From contig JACPWG010000102.1 of the NCBI GenBank assembly GCA_016197205.1, forward strand, positions 1 through 59,873: a stretch of DNA of 59,873 nt. The letters are read 5' to 3'. The DNA is from Planctomycetota bacterium. GTDB taxonomy: Bacteria > Planctomycetota > MHYJ01 > WSZJ01 > JACPWG01. The notes beneath the pieces are model-generated. The model was not told where the DNA came from. It saw nothing but the letters and a program-made list of their open reading frames with translations, and ran no database searches. The position numbers and the translations under genes are program-made. Position 1 is the first letter of the stretch. Each line of letters opens with the position of its first letter. This document shows positions 1 through 8,034 of the stretch, piece after piece.

Positions 1-735
1 ACCCGGCAGGGTTTTCTCGGCCAGCGTCGGCACGTTGGGGTACTGCTGGGGCATGGGCGTGAGCGAGGTCAGCGCGATGGCGTTGAGCCGCCCGCCTGCC
101 ACCTGGGGCAGCGCCGTATTGCTCTGGTCGAACATCGCGTTCACCTGGCCGCCCACCAGATCATTCATGGCCGGGGCCGCGCCCTTGTACGACACCGAGG
201 TGATGTCAATTCCGGCGCGCGACTCAAACAAGGCCGCAATCAGGTGCGAGGTGGAGCCCACACCGGCGTTGCCGAAGTTGATTTTTTTGGGTGCGGCCTT
301 GGCCGCAGCAATCAGCTCCGCCGCCGACTTGTAAGGCGAGCTTTTGGGCACCAGCAGCACCAGCGGCGTGTCCGGAAAGCGGAACACCGCGTCAAAGTCC
401 TTCACCGGGTCGTAGCTGAGCTTTTTGTACAGTGCGGGCGCTGCGCCCATGTAGCCCATGTGGCCCACCAGAACGGTGTAGCCGTCGGCCTGGGCTTTGG
501 CCGCCTTGCCGGCGCCAATGGTGCCGCCCGCGCCGGCCGCATTTTCAATGATGATGGGCTGGCCGATCTGGCGGCTCACCTTGTCGGCAATATCGCGGGC
601 CATCGCGTCGGTCGGCCCGCCGGCGGCAAAGGGCACGATCCAGGTGAGGTTCTTCGCAGGCCAGGCCTGGGCCTGTGCAGCAAGGGCGGCGCACAGGAGG
701 GTGGCAGCCGACAGCAGGGTTTTGAGCAGGTTCAT
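1..735 (-). CDS. Bug/TctC-family tripartite tricarboxylate transporter substrate-binding protein, C-terminus cut by window edge
   Basis: This is a periplasmic solute-binding protein of the Bug family, which delivers small carboxylates to TctAB-type carriers. The first 245 codons are present and the frame is still open at base 1. The start (735) is preceded by GGAG. The N-terminus is a signal peptide (MNLLKTLLSAATLLCAALAA), followed by the family's WIVPFAAGGPTD, IIIENAAGAGG, NFGNAGVGSTSHL and YKGAAPAMNDLVGGQV motifs. It lies 23 bp downstream of the end of a pcaB-like gene, a neighbourhood common in Burkholderiales. Codon choice and family differ from the rest of the window. Family assignment is firm; the exact substrate cannot be told. 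Confidence 0.9.
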   Translation of the reverse strand, partial: MNLLKTLLSAATLLCAALAAQAQAWPAKNLTWIVPFAAGGPTDAMARDIADKVSRQIGQPIIIENAAGAGGTIGAGKAAKAQADGYTVLVGHMGYMGAAPALYKKLSYDPVKDFDAVFRFPDTPLVLLVPKSSPYKSAAELIAAAKAAPKKINFGNAGVGSTSHLIAALFESRAGIDITSVSYKGAAPAMNDLVGGQVNAMFDQSNTALPQVAGGRLNAIALTSLTPMPQQYPNVPTLAEKTLPG

Positions 736-758
736 GGAGTCTCCGTGGTTGGGGTCGT

Positions 759-881
759 TCAATGGGTCCGGGCGGCCGACAGCGCCAGCGCGCGGTCCAC
801 CATTTGCGGGGCCAGCCCGAGGTAGTTCGCCGGGTCGGTCAACTGGTCGATCGCGGCCCGGTCAAAGTGGGCGGTGAGCGC
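759..881 (-). pseudogene. C-terminal fragment of 3-carboxy-cis,cis-muconate cycloisomerase (PcaB-like)
   Basis: Only the last ~41 codons are present, reading ALTAHFDRAAIDQL then TDPANYLGLAPQMVDRALAL before a TGA at 759-761. That ending is typical of PcaB, the protocatechuate-branch cycloisomerase, in Burkholderiales. Going upstream the frame hits a stop at 882-884, and no recognisable PcaB sequence lies beyond it. The fragment therefore ends at the apparent sequence junction rather than at a biological start. It could also be a related lyase-superfamily member, but the C-terminal signature favours PcaB. Confidence 0.8.
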
Positions 882-890
882 TTACCTCGG
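878..890. other. Probable junction between unrelated sequences
   Basis: On the left a betaproteobacterial-style gene stops being homologous within a few bases of 881. On the right begins the short leader of a planctomycete-style kinase, whose expected upstream promoter region is missing. No transposon end, tRNA or inverted repeat marks the change. An assembly or cloning chimera is the simplest reading; a recent transfer boundary is the alternative. Confidence 0.6.
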
Positions 891-922
891 CACGAGAGCC
901 GCATCCTGTGAGGGGCGAGCCG

Positions 923-3814
923 ATGTCCGAGCAAAAAAAAGATCCAGAGGACGGGGCGGCCTCCTTTCCGCTTCCGGTCGACGGGAGCCCTGCGAACCTG
1001 GCCACGGCCCAGACCCTGCGGCCCGGCGCCGACCCGCCCCTGACGCTCAGGCCGGAAGTGCCCGCGACGCTCCCTCCGAGCCCGAGCACGGTCGGCCACG
1101 TGCCCCCGACCGTGGGCGCCGGCGGGGGTCCGGCCGCGACTCCCGCCGGCGGGGACGCCCAGCCCGCGTACGAGATCCTCGGCGAGCTCGGACGCGGCGG
1201 GATGGGCGTGGTGTACCGCGTCTTCCAGAACGACCTGCGACGCGAAGTCGCGATGAAGGTCCTGGGCGACGCGAACCCCGAGGTGCGCGAGAAGTTCGTG
1301 GCCGAGTCGCGCGTGGGCGGGCAGCTCGAGCACCCCGGGATCGTGCCGGTGTATGGGCTGCTGACCACGGGGGACGGCGAAGTCGCCCTCCTCATGAAGC
1401 TCGTCCGCGGGAAGTCCTGGAGCGACCTTCTGCACGCGAGCGACCCGTCCGAAGCGCGCGACCTCGACTTTCACCTCGAGGTCCTCCTGCACGTGTCGAA
1501 CGCGGTCGCCTTCGCGCACAGCAAGGGGCTCTCCCACAACGATCTCAAACCGGCGAACGTGATGGTCGGCGAATTCGGCGAGGCCCTGGTGGCCGACTGG
1601 GGACTGGCGGTGGACATGCGGGACGAGCCGAGCCCCAACTCGGTCGCGCCGCACAAGTCCACGATCGCATCCCCGGCCGGGACGCCCGCGTACTGGCCGC
1701 CGGAGCTGGCGCGCGGCGACGGGCGCGCGATCGGCCCGTGGACGGACGTCTACCTGCTGGGCTCGATCCTGTACGAGCTGGCCAACGGCCGGCCGCCGTA
1801 CGGCGGGAAGGACGTCCTGACCGCGATCCGCGCGGCCACAAGCGACACGCCTCCGCCTTTCGACCCGACCGCGCCGGGCGGACTGGTGGAGATCTGCCGC
1901 AGGGCGATGGCGCCCGCCCCGCGCGACCGGTTCGCGAACGTCCCCGCCTTTCGCGATGCGCTGCGTGCCTTCTTGAAGAACCGGGAGAGCCTTCGGCTCG
2001 CGCGCGAGGCGGCCGTCACGCTCGAGCGGGCCATCGCGGGTGCCGCCGCGCCGGAGAACGAGGACGAAGGGCGGGCGAGCGCGGCGCGCGCCGTCGTGTA
2101 CGCCGACTTCGCGGAGGCGGCGCACGGCTTCCGGCAGGCGATCCTGCTCTGGGCGGACAATCGCGAGGCCCTCGAGGGGGAGCGTCGCGCCTGTCTGCTC
2201 TTGGCGGAGCTGGCGCTTCGAAACGGGGACCTGGGGTTGGCGGAGGCGCAACTCTCCCGGCTGGACAAAACGAAGCCCGAAGTGGCCGGGCTGCTGGGCC
2301 GGGTCCACGCCGCCGCGGAGGAACGGAAGCGCGCGGCGCGTTCCGCGCGGGCCCTGCGCAGAGGGCTTGCGGCGTCCCTGGCGGCCATCGTGCTGGGGCT
2401 GACCACGGCCCTGGTGATCATCCGGGCCGCGCAGCGACGGGCGGAGGAGAACCACCAGCTCGCCACGGAGCGCCTGGCGAACATCCGTCGGCTCTCGGAC
2501 GTGCAACTGCTTTCCGAGCGCACGGCGGAGGCCGAGGAGCTGTGGCCGGCGCTCCCGGACAACGTAGCCGCGATGGAGGCGTGGGTGCGGGAGGCCCGTG
2601 CCCTCGCGGGCAGGCTCGCGGGCCACCGGGCCTACCTCGAGCAGTTGCGCACGGGCGCCACGCGCTCCCCGGCCGGTTTTCGCTTCGCGACCTCCGAAGA
2701 GCAATGGGAACATGACACGCTGGCCGCCCTTGTGACGGGGCTGGAGCGGCTGGCCGGCTCCACGATTCGAGACGTCGAACAGCGCATCGCGTTCGCCCAG
2801 GACGTGCGCCGCCTCACGCTCGAGGAACCGCGCAAGGCGTGGGAGGAGGGGGTCCGTTCGATCGCGGACCGCGCGGAGTGCCCGGCGTACGGCGGCCTGC
2901 GGCTCGCTCCGCAGCTCGGCCTGATCCCGTTGGGCAAGGACCACGCATCGGGGCTGTGGGAGTTCGCGCACCTGGCGAGCGGCGAGCCCGCGCGGCGGGG
3001 CGCGGACGGCCGGCTGGAGCTGACCGAGGGGACGGGCGTGGTGCTCGTGCTCCTGCCCGGCGGGACGTTCGCGATGGGGGCTCGGCCGCCCGATGCGCAG
3101 CACCCGCCGGGCTCGGCGAACGTGGACCCGGAGGCCCGTCCGTCCGAGGGGCCGGTGCACGACCTGACCCTCGCGCCTTTTTTTCTCGCGAAGCATGAGT
3201 TGACGCAGGGGCAGTGGGTGCGGGCCGTGGGGAAGAACCCGAGCGCGTACCCGGCCGGGGTCGAGATCGGCGGCCATCGGCACACGCTGCTTCACCCGGT
3301 CGAGCTGATCGACTGGGTGGAAGCGAAGCGCGCCATGTCGCGCCTGGCCCTTTGCCTGCCGACGGAAGCGCAATGGGAGTATGCCGCGCGCGGGGGGACG
3401 ACGACGGCGTACTTCACCGGCGCCGACAAGGAGTCGCTGGCCGGGTCCGTGAACCTCGCGGACCGCTATTGCAAGGAGAACGGCGGCCCCGGGAGCTGGC
3501 AGTTCGAGCTGTGGCTGAACGACGGCTTCGTCGTGCACGCGCCGGTGGGCAGCTACAGGCCGAACGCGTTCGGCCTGCACGAGCTCGTGGGCAACGTCTG
3601 GGAGTGGGTGGAGGACCCTTACGGCGGCTACGACCTGCCGGTGCGGCCAGGGGACGGTCTGCGGCAGGGGACCGCGGACACGCCGCGCGTCTTCCGGGGC
3701 GGGGGCTTCCGCTCCAACGCGGTGCACGCGCGGTCGGCGGACCGCTACACGCTGTATGCGCCGGGGTACCGCGGCTTCGACGTCGGCGTCCGGGCCGCGC
3801 GCGGGGTCCAGTAG
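923..3814 (+). CDS. Membrane Ser/Thr protein kinase with C-terminal FGE/sulfatase-modifying-factor domain
   Basis: A 963-residue Hanks-type kinase fused to an FGE-like domain. Residues ~83-345 are the kinase: glycine loop GRGGMG, VAMK lysine, catalytic loop HNDLKPANVM and DWG in place of DFG. A linker with predicted helices runs to a single membrane segment at ~482-505 (LAASLAAIVLGLTTALVIIR). The FGE-like domain is at ~704-963, with LPTEAQWEYAARGG, LVGNVWEWVEDP and FRGGGFRSNA. The catalytic cysteines of true FGEs are absent where RGGGFRSNAVHAR stands, so this part is probably a binding domain. ATG 923 is preferred over GTG 908 because AGGGG lies just upstream. The architecture is common in Planctomycetota. 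Eight consecutive A occur near codon 5. Confidence 0.93.
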   Translation: MSEQKKDPEDGAASFPLPVDGSPANLATAQTLRPGADPPLTLRPEVPATLPPSPSTVGHVPPTVGAGGGPAATPAGGDAQPAYEILGELGRGGMGVVYRVFQNDLRREVAMKVLGDANPEVREKFVAESRVGGQLEHPGIVPVYGLLTTGDGEVALLMKLVRGKSWSDLLHASDPSEARDLDFHLEVLLHVSNAVAFAHSKGLSHNDLKPANVMVGEFGEALVADWGLAVDMRDEPSPNSVAPHKSTIASPAGTPAYWPPELARGDGRAIGPWTDVYLLGSILYELANGRPPYGGKDVLTAIRAATSDTPPPFDPTAPGGLVEICRRAMAPAPRDRFANVPAFRDALRAFLKNRESLRLAREAAVTLERAIAGAAAPENEDEGRASAARAVVYADFAEAAHGFRQAILLWADNREALEGERRACLLLAELALRNGDLGLAEAQLSRLDKTKPEVAGLLGRVHAAAEERKRAARSARALRRGLAASLAAIVLGLTTALVIIRAAQRRAEENHQLATERLANIRRLSDVQLLSERTAEAEELWPALPDNVAAMEAWVREARALAGRLAGHRAYLEQLRTGATRSPAGFRFATSEEQWEHDTLAALVTGLERLAGSTIRDVEQRIAFAQDVRRLTLEEPRKAWEEGVRSIADRAECPAYGGLRLAPQLGLIPLGKDHASGLWEFAHLASGEPARRGADGRLELTEGTGVVLVLLPGGTFAMGARPPDAQHPPGSANVDPEARPSEGPVHDLTLAPFFLAKHELTQGQWVRAVGKNPSAYPAGVEIGGHRHTLLHPVELIDWVEAKRAMSRLALCLPTEAQWEYAARGGTTTAYFTGADKESLAGSVNLADRYCKENGGPGSWQFELWLNDGFVVHAPVGSYRPNAFGLHELVGNVWEWVEDPYGGYDLPVRPGDGLRQGTADTPRVFRGGGFRSNAVHARSADRYTLYAPGYRGFDVGVRAARGVQ

Positions 3815-3869
3815 GGCAGGCGGGCCGGCGGCAAGGGGCGTTTTCGCTCACGGAACCGGTAGGCTGACG

Positions 3870-5285
3870 ATGGACGAAAACCGTGGCCGACTGCGGATAC
3901 TTCGCCGGCCCGAGCCCGGCGGGGGCGAGTCCATCGTCGTGGTGGACGCCGCGACCGGCCGCGAGCTGTGGCGACCGGGTGCGTCCCGCTGCTCCACCGG
4001 CGGCCGATACTTCCTCAGTCCGCTTCACCGCCTGCTCTTCCACTCCAGCTCGACGCGCTGCATGGGGGAGGTGGATCGCCGGCTCGATGTCCACGACGCG
4101 GCGAGCGGCGAACAGGTCCAATCCTTCACGGACCTCGCGGAAGGGGAGCTTGCGCTCAGCTCGGATGAGCGGCACCTGTACGTGCGCTCGGAGGCTGCGT
4201 CCGGGAAAGGGCGGCGGAAGAACGTCGAGGCGTCCACCGTGCTTGACCTGCGGACGGGCGCCACGGTCGAGGGACGAGACGACGGCGGCGCGCTCTGGCG
4301 CACGGGCGTCCCCCTCACGGACATGGACGACGGCTGGAACGCTCGAGAAGTGACGGACCTCGCACGCCAGGATCTGCTGAAGCCGGGCATGACGGTCGGC
4401 GGCCGGTTCGGGGTCCTGGGCGAGCGTCCGGGCTGGACGCTGTCCCCCGGCTACGACGCCTACGATCGCGAGGCCGGCCGGCGCGTCCTCCTCCGGATCC
4501 TGGACGGGCGAGCGGCGGTGGCCCGCGTCCACGGTCGAAAGGCATCGGGTATTCACCTGAGTCTCGCGGAGGACGCCTTCGAACGCGAGGCCTCGACGCT
4601 CCTGCGCTTCAGGCATCCGAACGTGGCGCAGCTCCTCGCGTGGGGACGGGTCGAAGCGGGGCCCGCGTTCTACGCCGCGTTCGAGCCGGTCGAAGGGGTT
4701 CCGCTGGACGAGTACCTCCGAACGCCGCTCGGCGTGCGCGCGGCTGCCGACCTTTTCGGAGGTCTCCTCGACGGGCTCGCGGCGCTCCGCAAGCTGCAAT
4801 TCGACCACGGATGGATCGTCCCCTCGAACGTGGTCGTAACCGGAGTCGCGCCGCAGCGCTTCGTGCTGGTCGGGCTTTTGGGCACCGCCGTCCGCGGGCT
4901 CGTGTTCGGAGCGGCGGCACGGGAGGGTCGTGTCGGCTGGCAGGCGCCCGGCGCGTTGGCGGCAGCCCCGTACCTGGCGCCGGAGGTCCACGGCGGCGAC
5001 CCGAAAGCGGTGGGCGTGCGCTGCGCCTGGGAGGCGGATGTCTTTTCCGTCACGCGACTCCTCATCCAGGCACTCCTCGGAACCTGGCCGGCGCCGGCGT
5101 CCTTCGCGGAGGCCGCACGTGCCGTCGCCGACGCGTGCACGCTGCCGGCGGAACTGACGGGACATCCCTTCGCCGCGGCGCTCCGCGCCGTTTTCGACCC
5201 GCGCGCCCACACGAGTCGTCCGACGGCGGCCGAGCTGCGCGATCGCCTCCGCGCGGTCTCAGGTACGGCAGAGCCGAAGGCGTAA
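3870..5285 (+). CDS. Propeller-like N-terminus fused to a catalytically dead kinase domain (pseudokinase)
   Basis: This 471-residue protein begins 55 bp after the kinase-FGE gene and is probably co-transcribed with it. Residues ~15-150 contain repeated beta-rich units (VVVDAATGRELW, LDVHDAASGEQV, VLDLRTGATV) like WD40/PQQ propeller blades. The rest follows a Hanks-kinase layout without its catalytic residues: VLLRIL replaces VAxK, HGWIVPSNVVV replaces HRDLKPxN, and VGLLG stands where DFG is expected. APYLAPEV matches the APE region. No membrane segment is seen. By position it may regulate or scaffold the upstream kinase; that is inference. ATG 3870 was chosen because the kinase stop codon lies shortly before it. 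Confidence 0.75.
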   Translation: MDENRGRLRILRRPEPGGGESIVVVDAATGRELWRPGASRCSTGGRYFLSPLHRLLFHSSSTRCMGEVDRRLDVHDAASGEQVQSFTDLAEGELALSSDERHLYVRSEAASGKGRRKNVEASTVLDLRTGATVEGRDDGGALWRTGVPLTDMDDGWNAREVTDLARQDLLKPGMTVGGRFGVLGERPGWTLSPGYDAYDREAGRRVLLRILDGRAAVARVHGRKASGIHLSLAEDAFEREASTLLRFRHPNVAQLLAWGRVEAGPAFYAAFEPVEGVPLDEYLRTPLGVRAAADLFGGLLDGLAALRKLQFDHGWIVPSNVVVTGVAPQRFVLVGLLGTAVRGLVFGAAAREGRVGWQAPGALAAAPYLAPEVHGGDPKAVGVRCAWEADVFSVTRLLIQALLGTWPAPASFAEAARAVADACTLPAELTGHPFAAALRAVFDPRAHTSRPTAAELRDRLRAVSGTAEPKA

Positions 5286-5433
5286 GGTCGTCTCCACCGA
5301 CCCGGCCGGAATGCCCCGTGCCCGGCGAGTTCGAGGCGAAAGAGCCCGTCCACCCGCCACCCGCGCGCGCCTCCCGGAGATCATCTTCCGGCGCGTGTCT
5401 GTCCGCCCGAGGTCACTCCCGGTGAACGGGACC
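5286..5433. other. Convergent gap between pseudokinase and hybrid kinase genes
   Basis: 148 bp between two genes whose 3' ends face each other. No clear terminator hairpin with T-run was identified. Confidence 0.35.
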
Positions 5434-8034
5434 CTAGACCCCCGCGGGCGCGTCCAGCAGCTCGCGCACCCTCCGGAGAAGCGCCTTCGCGGTGAAGGGC
5501 TTCGGGAGCAGCGTCGCGCCGGCGCCCGCGGCGTCGCCGGCGTCGAGCGCGCCCCCCGTGTACCCGGACATGAGAAGCCGCTTCACCCGCGGGCGCCCCT
5601 CCGCGATGCGGCGCAGGAGGTCCGGACCGCGCATCCCGGGCATGACCACGTCCGCGATCACGAGGTCCACATCCGCTTCCGGGCGCGCGAGGTTCGCCAG
5701 GGCCTCGTCGCCGCTCCGCGCCTCCACGACCCGGTAGCCGCCCTGGCACAGCGTCTCGCGCACCAGCATACGGACCGAGTCCTCGTCCTCCACAACGAGC
5801 ACGGTCTCCGTCCCGCCCGGGACCTCCCGGCGCGCCTCCGCGGCCGGTCGCTCCACCGCCGCGTCGACACGCGGCAGAAGCACGCAAAACGTGGCCCCCT
5901 GGCCCGGCGCGCTCTCGACCTCGACGTGGCCGCCGCTCTGGCGCACGATGCCGTACACCGTCGAGAGACCGAGCCCGGTTCCCTTCCCGACCCCCTTCGT
6001 CGTGAAAAACGGCTCGAAGAGGTGCGCCATCGTCTCGGCGCACATGCCGACGCCCGTGTCCGTGACCCGGAGGAAGACGTAGGGGCCGGGGCGCGCTTCG
6101 GGATGGGCTGCGGCGTACGCATCGTCCACGCTCCGATTCCCGGTCTCGAGGAGGAGGCGCCCTCCGTCGGGCATGGCGTCTCGCGCATTCACCGTCAGGT
6201 TCAGGATGACCTGCTCCACCTGGCCGGGGTCCGCCCGCACGTTGCCCAGGTCCGGCGCGAGGCGGGCCACCAACTCGATGGATTCCCCGATGAGGCGCCG
6301 CAGCATCTTCTGCATGTCCGCCACGACGACGTTGAGCTCCAGCACCTTCGGGGCGAGGATCTGCTTCCGGCTGAACGCGAGGAGCTGGCGGGTGAGCGAA
6401 GCCGCGCGTTCGCCGGCCTTCCGGATTTCCTCGGCGTACCCCAGGAGCTGCGGGTCCCGCTCCAGCCGGCCGGCAAGGATGTCCGCGTATCCGGTGATCG
6501 CCGTCAGCAGATTGTTGAAGTCGTGCGCGACGCCACCCGCGAGCCGTCCGATCATCTCCATTTTCTGCGACTGCCGAAGCTGGCACTCCAGGCTTCGCTT
6601 CTCGGTGATGTCGCGAAACACGACTTGCGCGCCGCAGGTCCCGTTGTAGCGGAAGGGGGTCGACGCGGCCTCTACGAATACGACGGCCCCGTCCGCACGC
6701 AGGAGCTTCTGCTCCATGAGGGCGTTGGGCCGCCCGGTCTCCCGCAACAGACGCAGGCGCTCCTCGACCGCGGCGTGGAATTCGGGATGCACGACGTCCA
6801 GCAGGTGCCGTTCCAGGAGCTCCTCCGCGGTGGCGTATCCCAGGAGCTTTACCAGGACGCGATTCACGAAGACGAACCGCCCGTCCGCGTGGATTCCGAT
6901 CGCATGGGGGGACAGCTCGACCAACTCACGGTACTTCTCTTCGCTTCGGCGAAGCGCCTCGTCGGAGCGTTGCAGCTCGGCCGCCGCGCGCTCGGCATCG
7001 GCACGGGCCCGGACCTGCTTTCGCGTGACGAGGAGGAGCCCGACGCTTGCCGCAAGCCCGGCGAGCAGGAAGACCAGGACTTGTTCCTGACCTGACTGGC
7101 GCTCGAACTCGGGACCGGACTCGAGCACCAAGGTCCAGGGAAAGCCGGCGAGCTCGTACGGCTCGGTCGCGCGGAAGCGAGGCGCCACGGCCGATTCGGC
7201 GGGACGCACCGACCGGTGGAGGAGGCTGTCCGGCGTGGCCGCGGACCCTGCGTAGACGTCCAGGAACACTTCGGTGCCGAGGCCCGAACCGAAAACCCCC
7301 TCGAAGAGATCGTCCGCGCGGAGGGGGCTGTACAGGAAGCCGGCGAGTTCCGGCCCAGTCCCTCCTCCCGATCGCGGGCCGCTCGTCGGCTGGGCCTCCT
7401 TGAAGATCGGCATGTAGATGAGAAAGCCGGCCTGCTTTTCGACGTCGATCTCCTGCACGAGCGTAACCCTTCCGGACGCGGCTGGGACGCCGGTTCTGCG
7501 CGCGCGTTCCATCGCCTCGCGGCGCACGGGCTCCGTCGACATGTCGTAGCCGATCGCCGCGCGGTTCCGACGGTCCAGGGGCTCCAGAAAGACGATCGCG
7601 TGGCACTCCGACCTATGATCCTCGGGCCAGATCCGGAAGTCCGGGCCCGCCTGCCTCCGCTGCTCGACGAGGAAAGCGTCCTTGCGGTCGCCGGGGACGC
7701 GCACGGAGAACCCGATGCCCTGGATGCCGGCGTAGCGACGCCTGAGGTCGATCCGGGAGACGAACGCACGGAACTGCTCGCGGGACACGGCTTCCTCGGC
7801 GGCGAAGAGGCCGCTGCCCGCCCTGAGCAGCGCGAGGTGGGCCTCCATGCGCGCGTCCAGCGCGGCGCGCGCCTTCTGCACCAGCCCCTGGAAGCGTAAG
7901 CTGTCCTTCTCCTCCGCCGTGGAGGCGAGGCGGCGCGCCGAGAGCAGGGTCAGAAGGATGCCGATCGCAAGCACCCACCAGGGGGCCGAGGCGCCGCGCC
8001 CGCGCCGGGTTCGAGGGGTTGTCGCTGCGTTCAT
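5434..8034 (-). CDS. Hybrid sensor histidine kinase: CHASE, PAS, HisKA, HATPase, receiver
   Basis: An 866-residue membrane sensor. A first membrane segment (WWVLAIGILLTLLSARRLA) and a second near residue ~310 (VLVFLLAGLAASVGLLLV) flank a periplasmic CHASE domain containing RRRYAGIQGIGFSVRVP. PAS follows (SPHAIGIHADGRFVFVN), then HisKA with the phospho-accepting histidine in GRLAGGVAHDFNNLL, the HATPase N-box (NLTVNARDAMP), G-boxes (DTGVGM, GKGTGLGLSTVYGIV) and a C-terminal receiver (VVEDEDS, IADVVMPGM, LPKP). The start ATG (8032-8034) shares bases with the upstream kinase's TGA (8031-8033), which fixes the start and indicates translational coupling. No intact output regulator lies beside it, so phosphotransfer partners are unknown. 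Confidence 0.93.
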   Translation of the reverse strand: MNAATTPRTRRGRGASAPWWVLAIGILLTLLSARRLASTAEEKDSLRFQGLVQKARAALDARMEAHLALLRAGSGLFAAEEAVSREQFRAFVSRIDLRRRYAGIQGIGFSVRVPGDRKDAFLVEQRRQAGPDFRIWPEDHRSECHAIVFLEPLDRRNRAAIGYDMSTEPVRREAMERARRTGVPAASGRVTLVQEIDVEKQAGFLIYMPIFKEAQPTSGPRSGGGTGPELAGFLYSPLRADDLFEGVFGSGLGTEVFLDVYAGSAATPDSLLHRSVRPAESAVAPRFRATEPYELAGFPWTLVLESGPEFERQSGQEQVLVFLLAGLAASVGLLLVTRKQVRARADAERAAAELQRSDEALRRSEEKYRELVELSPHAIGIHADGRFVFVNRVLVKLLGYATAEELLERHLLDVVHPEFHAAVEERLRLLRETGRPNALMEQKLLRADGAVVFVEAASTPFRYNGTCGAQVVFRDITEKRSLECQLRQSQKMEMIGRLAGGVAHDFNNLLTAITGYADILAGRLERDPQLLGYAEEIRKAGERAASLTRQLLAFSRKQILAPKVLELNVVVADMQKMLRRLIGESIELVARLAPDLGNVRADPGQVEQVILNLTVNARDAMPDGGRLLLETGNRSVDDAYAAAHPEARPGPYVFLRVTDTGVGMCAETMAHLFEPFFTTKGVGKGTGLGLSTVYGIVRQSGGHVEVESAPGQGATFCVLLPRVDAAVERPAAEARREVPGGTETVLVVEDEDSVRMLVRETLCQGGYRVVEARSGDEALANLARPEADVDLVIADVVMPGMRGPDLLRRIAEGRPRVKRLLMSGYTGGALDAGDAAGAGATLLPKPFTAKALLRRVRELLDAPAGV

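Noticed and set aside
839..3727. Very long open frame antisense to the kinase-FGE gene, and many similar antisense frames
   Set aside because: High GC makes stop codons rare in shadow frames. The sense strand has clear domains, and the antisense products are Arg/Pro/Ala-rich with no motifs.
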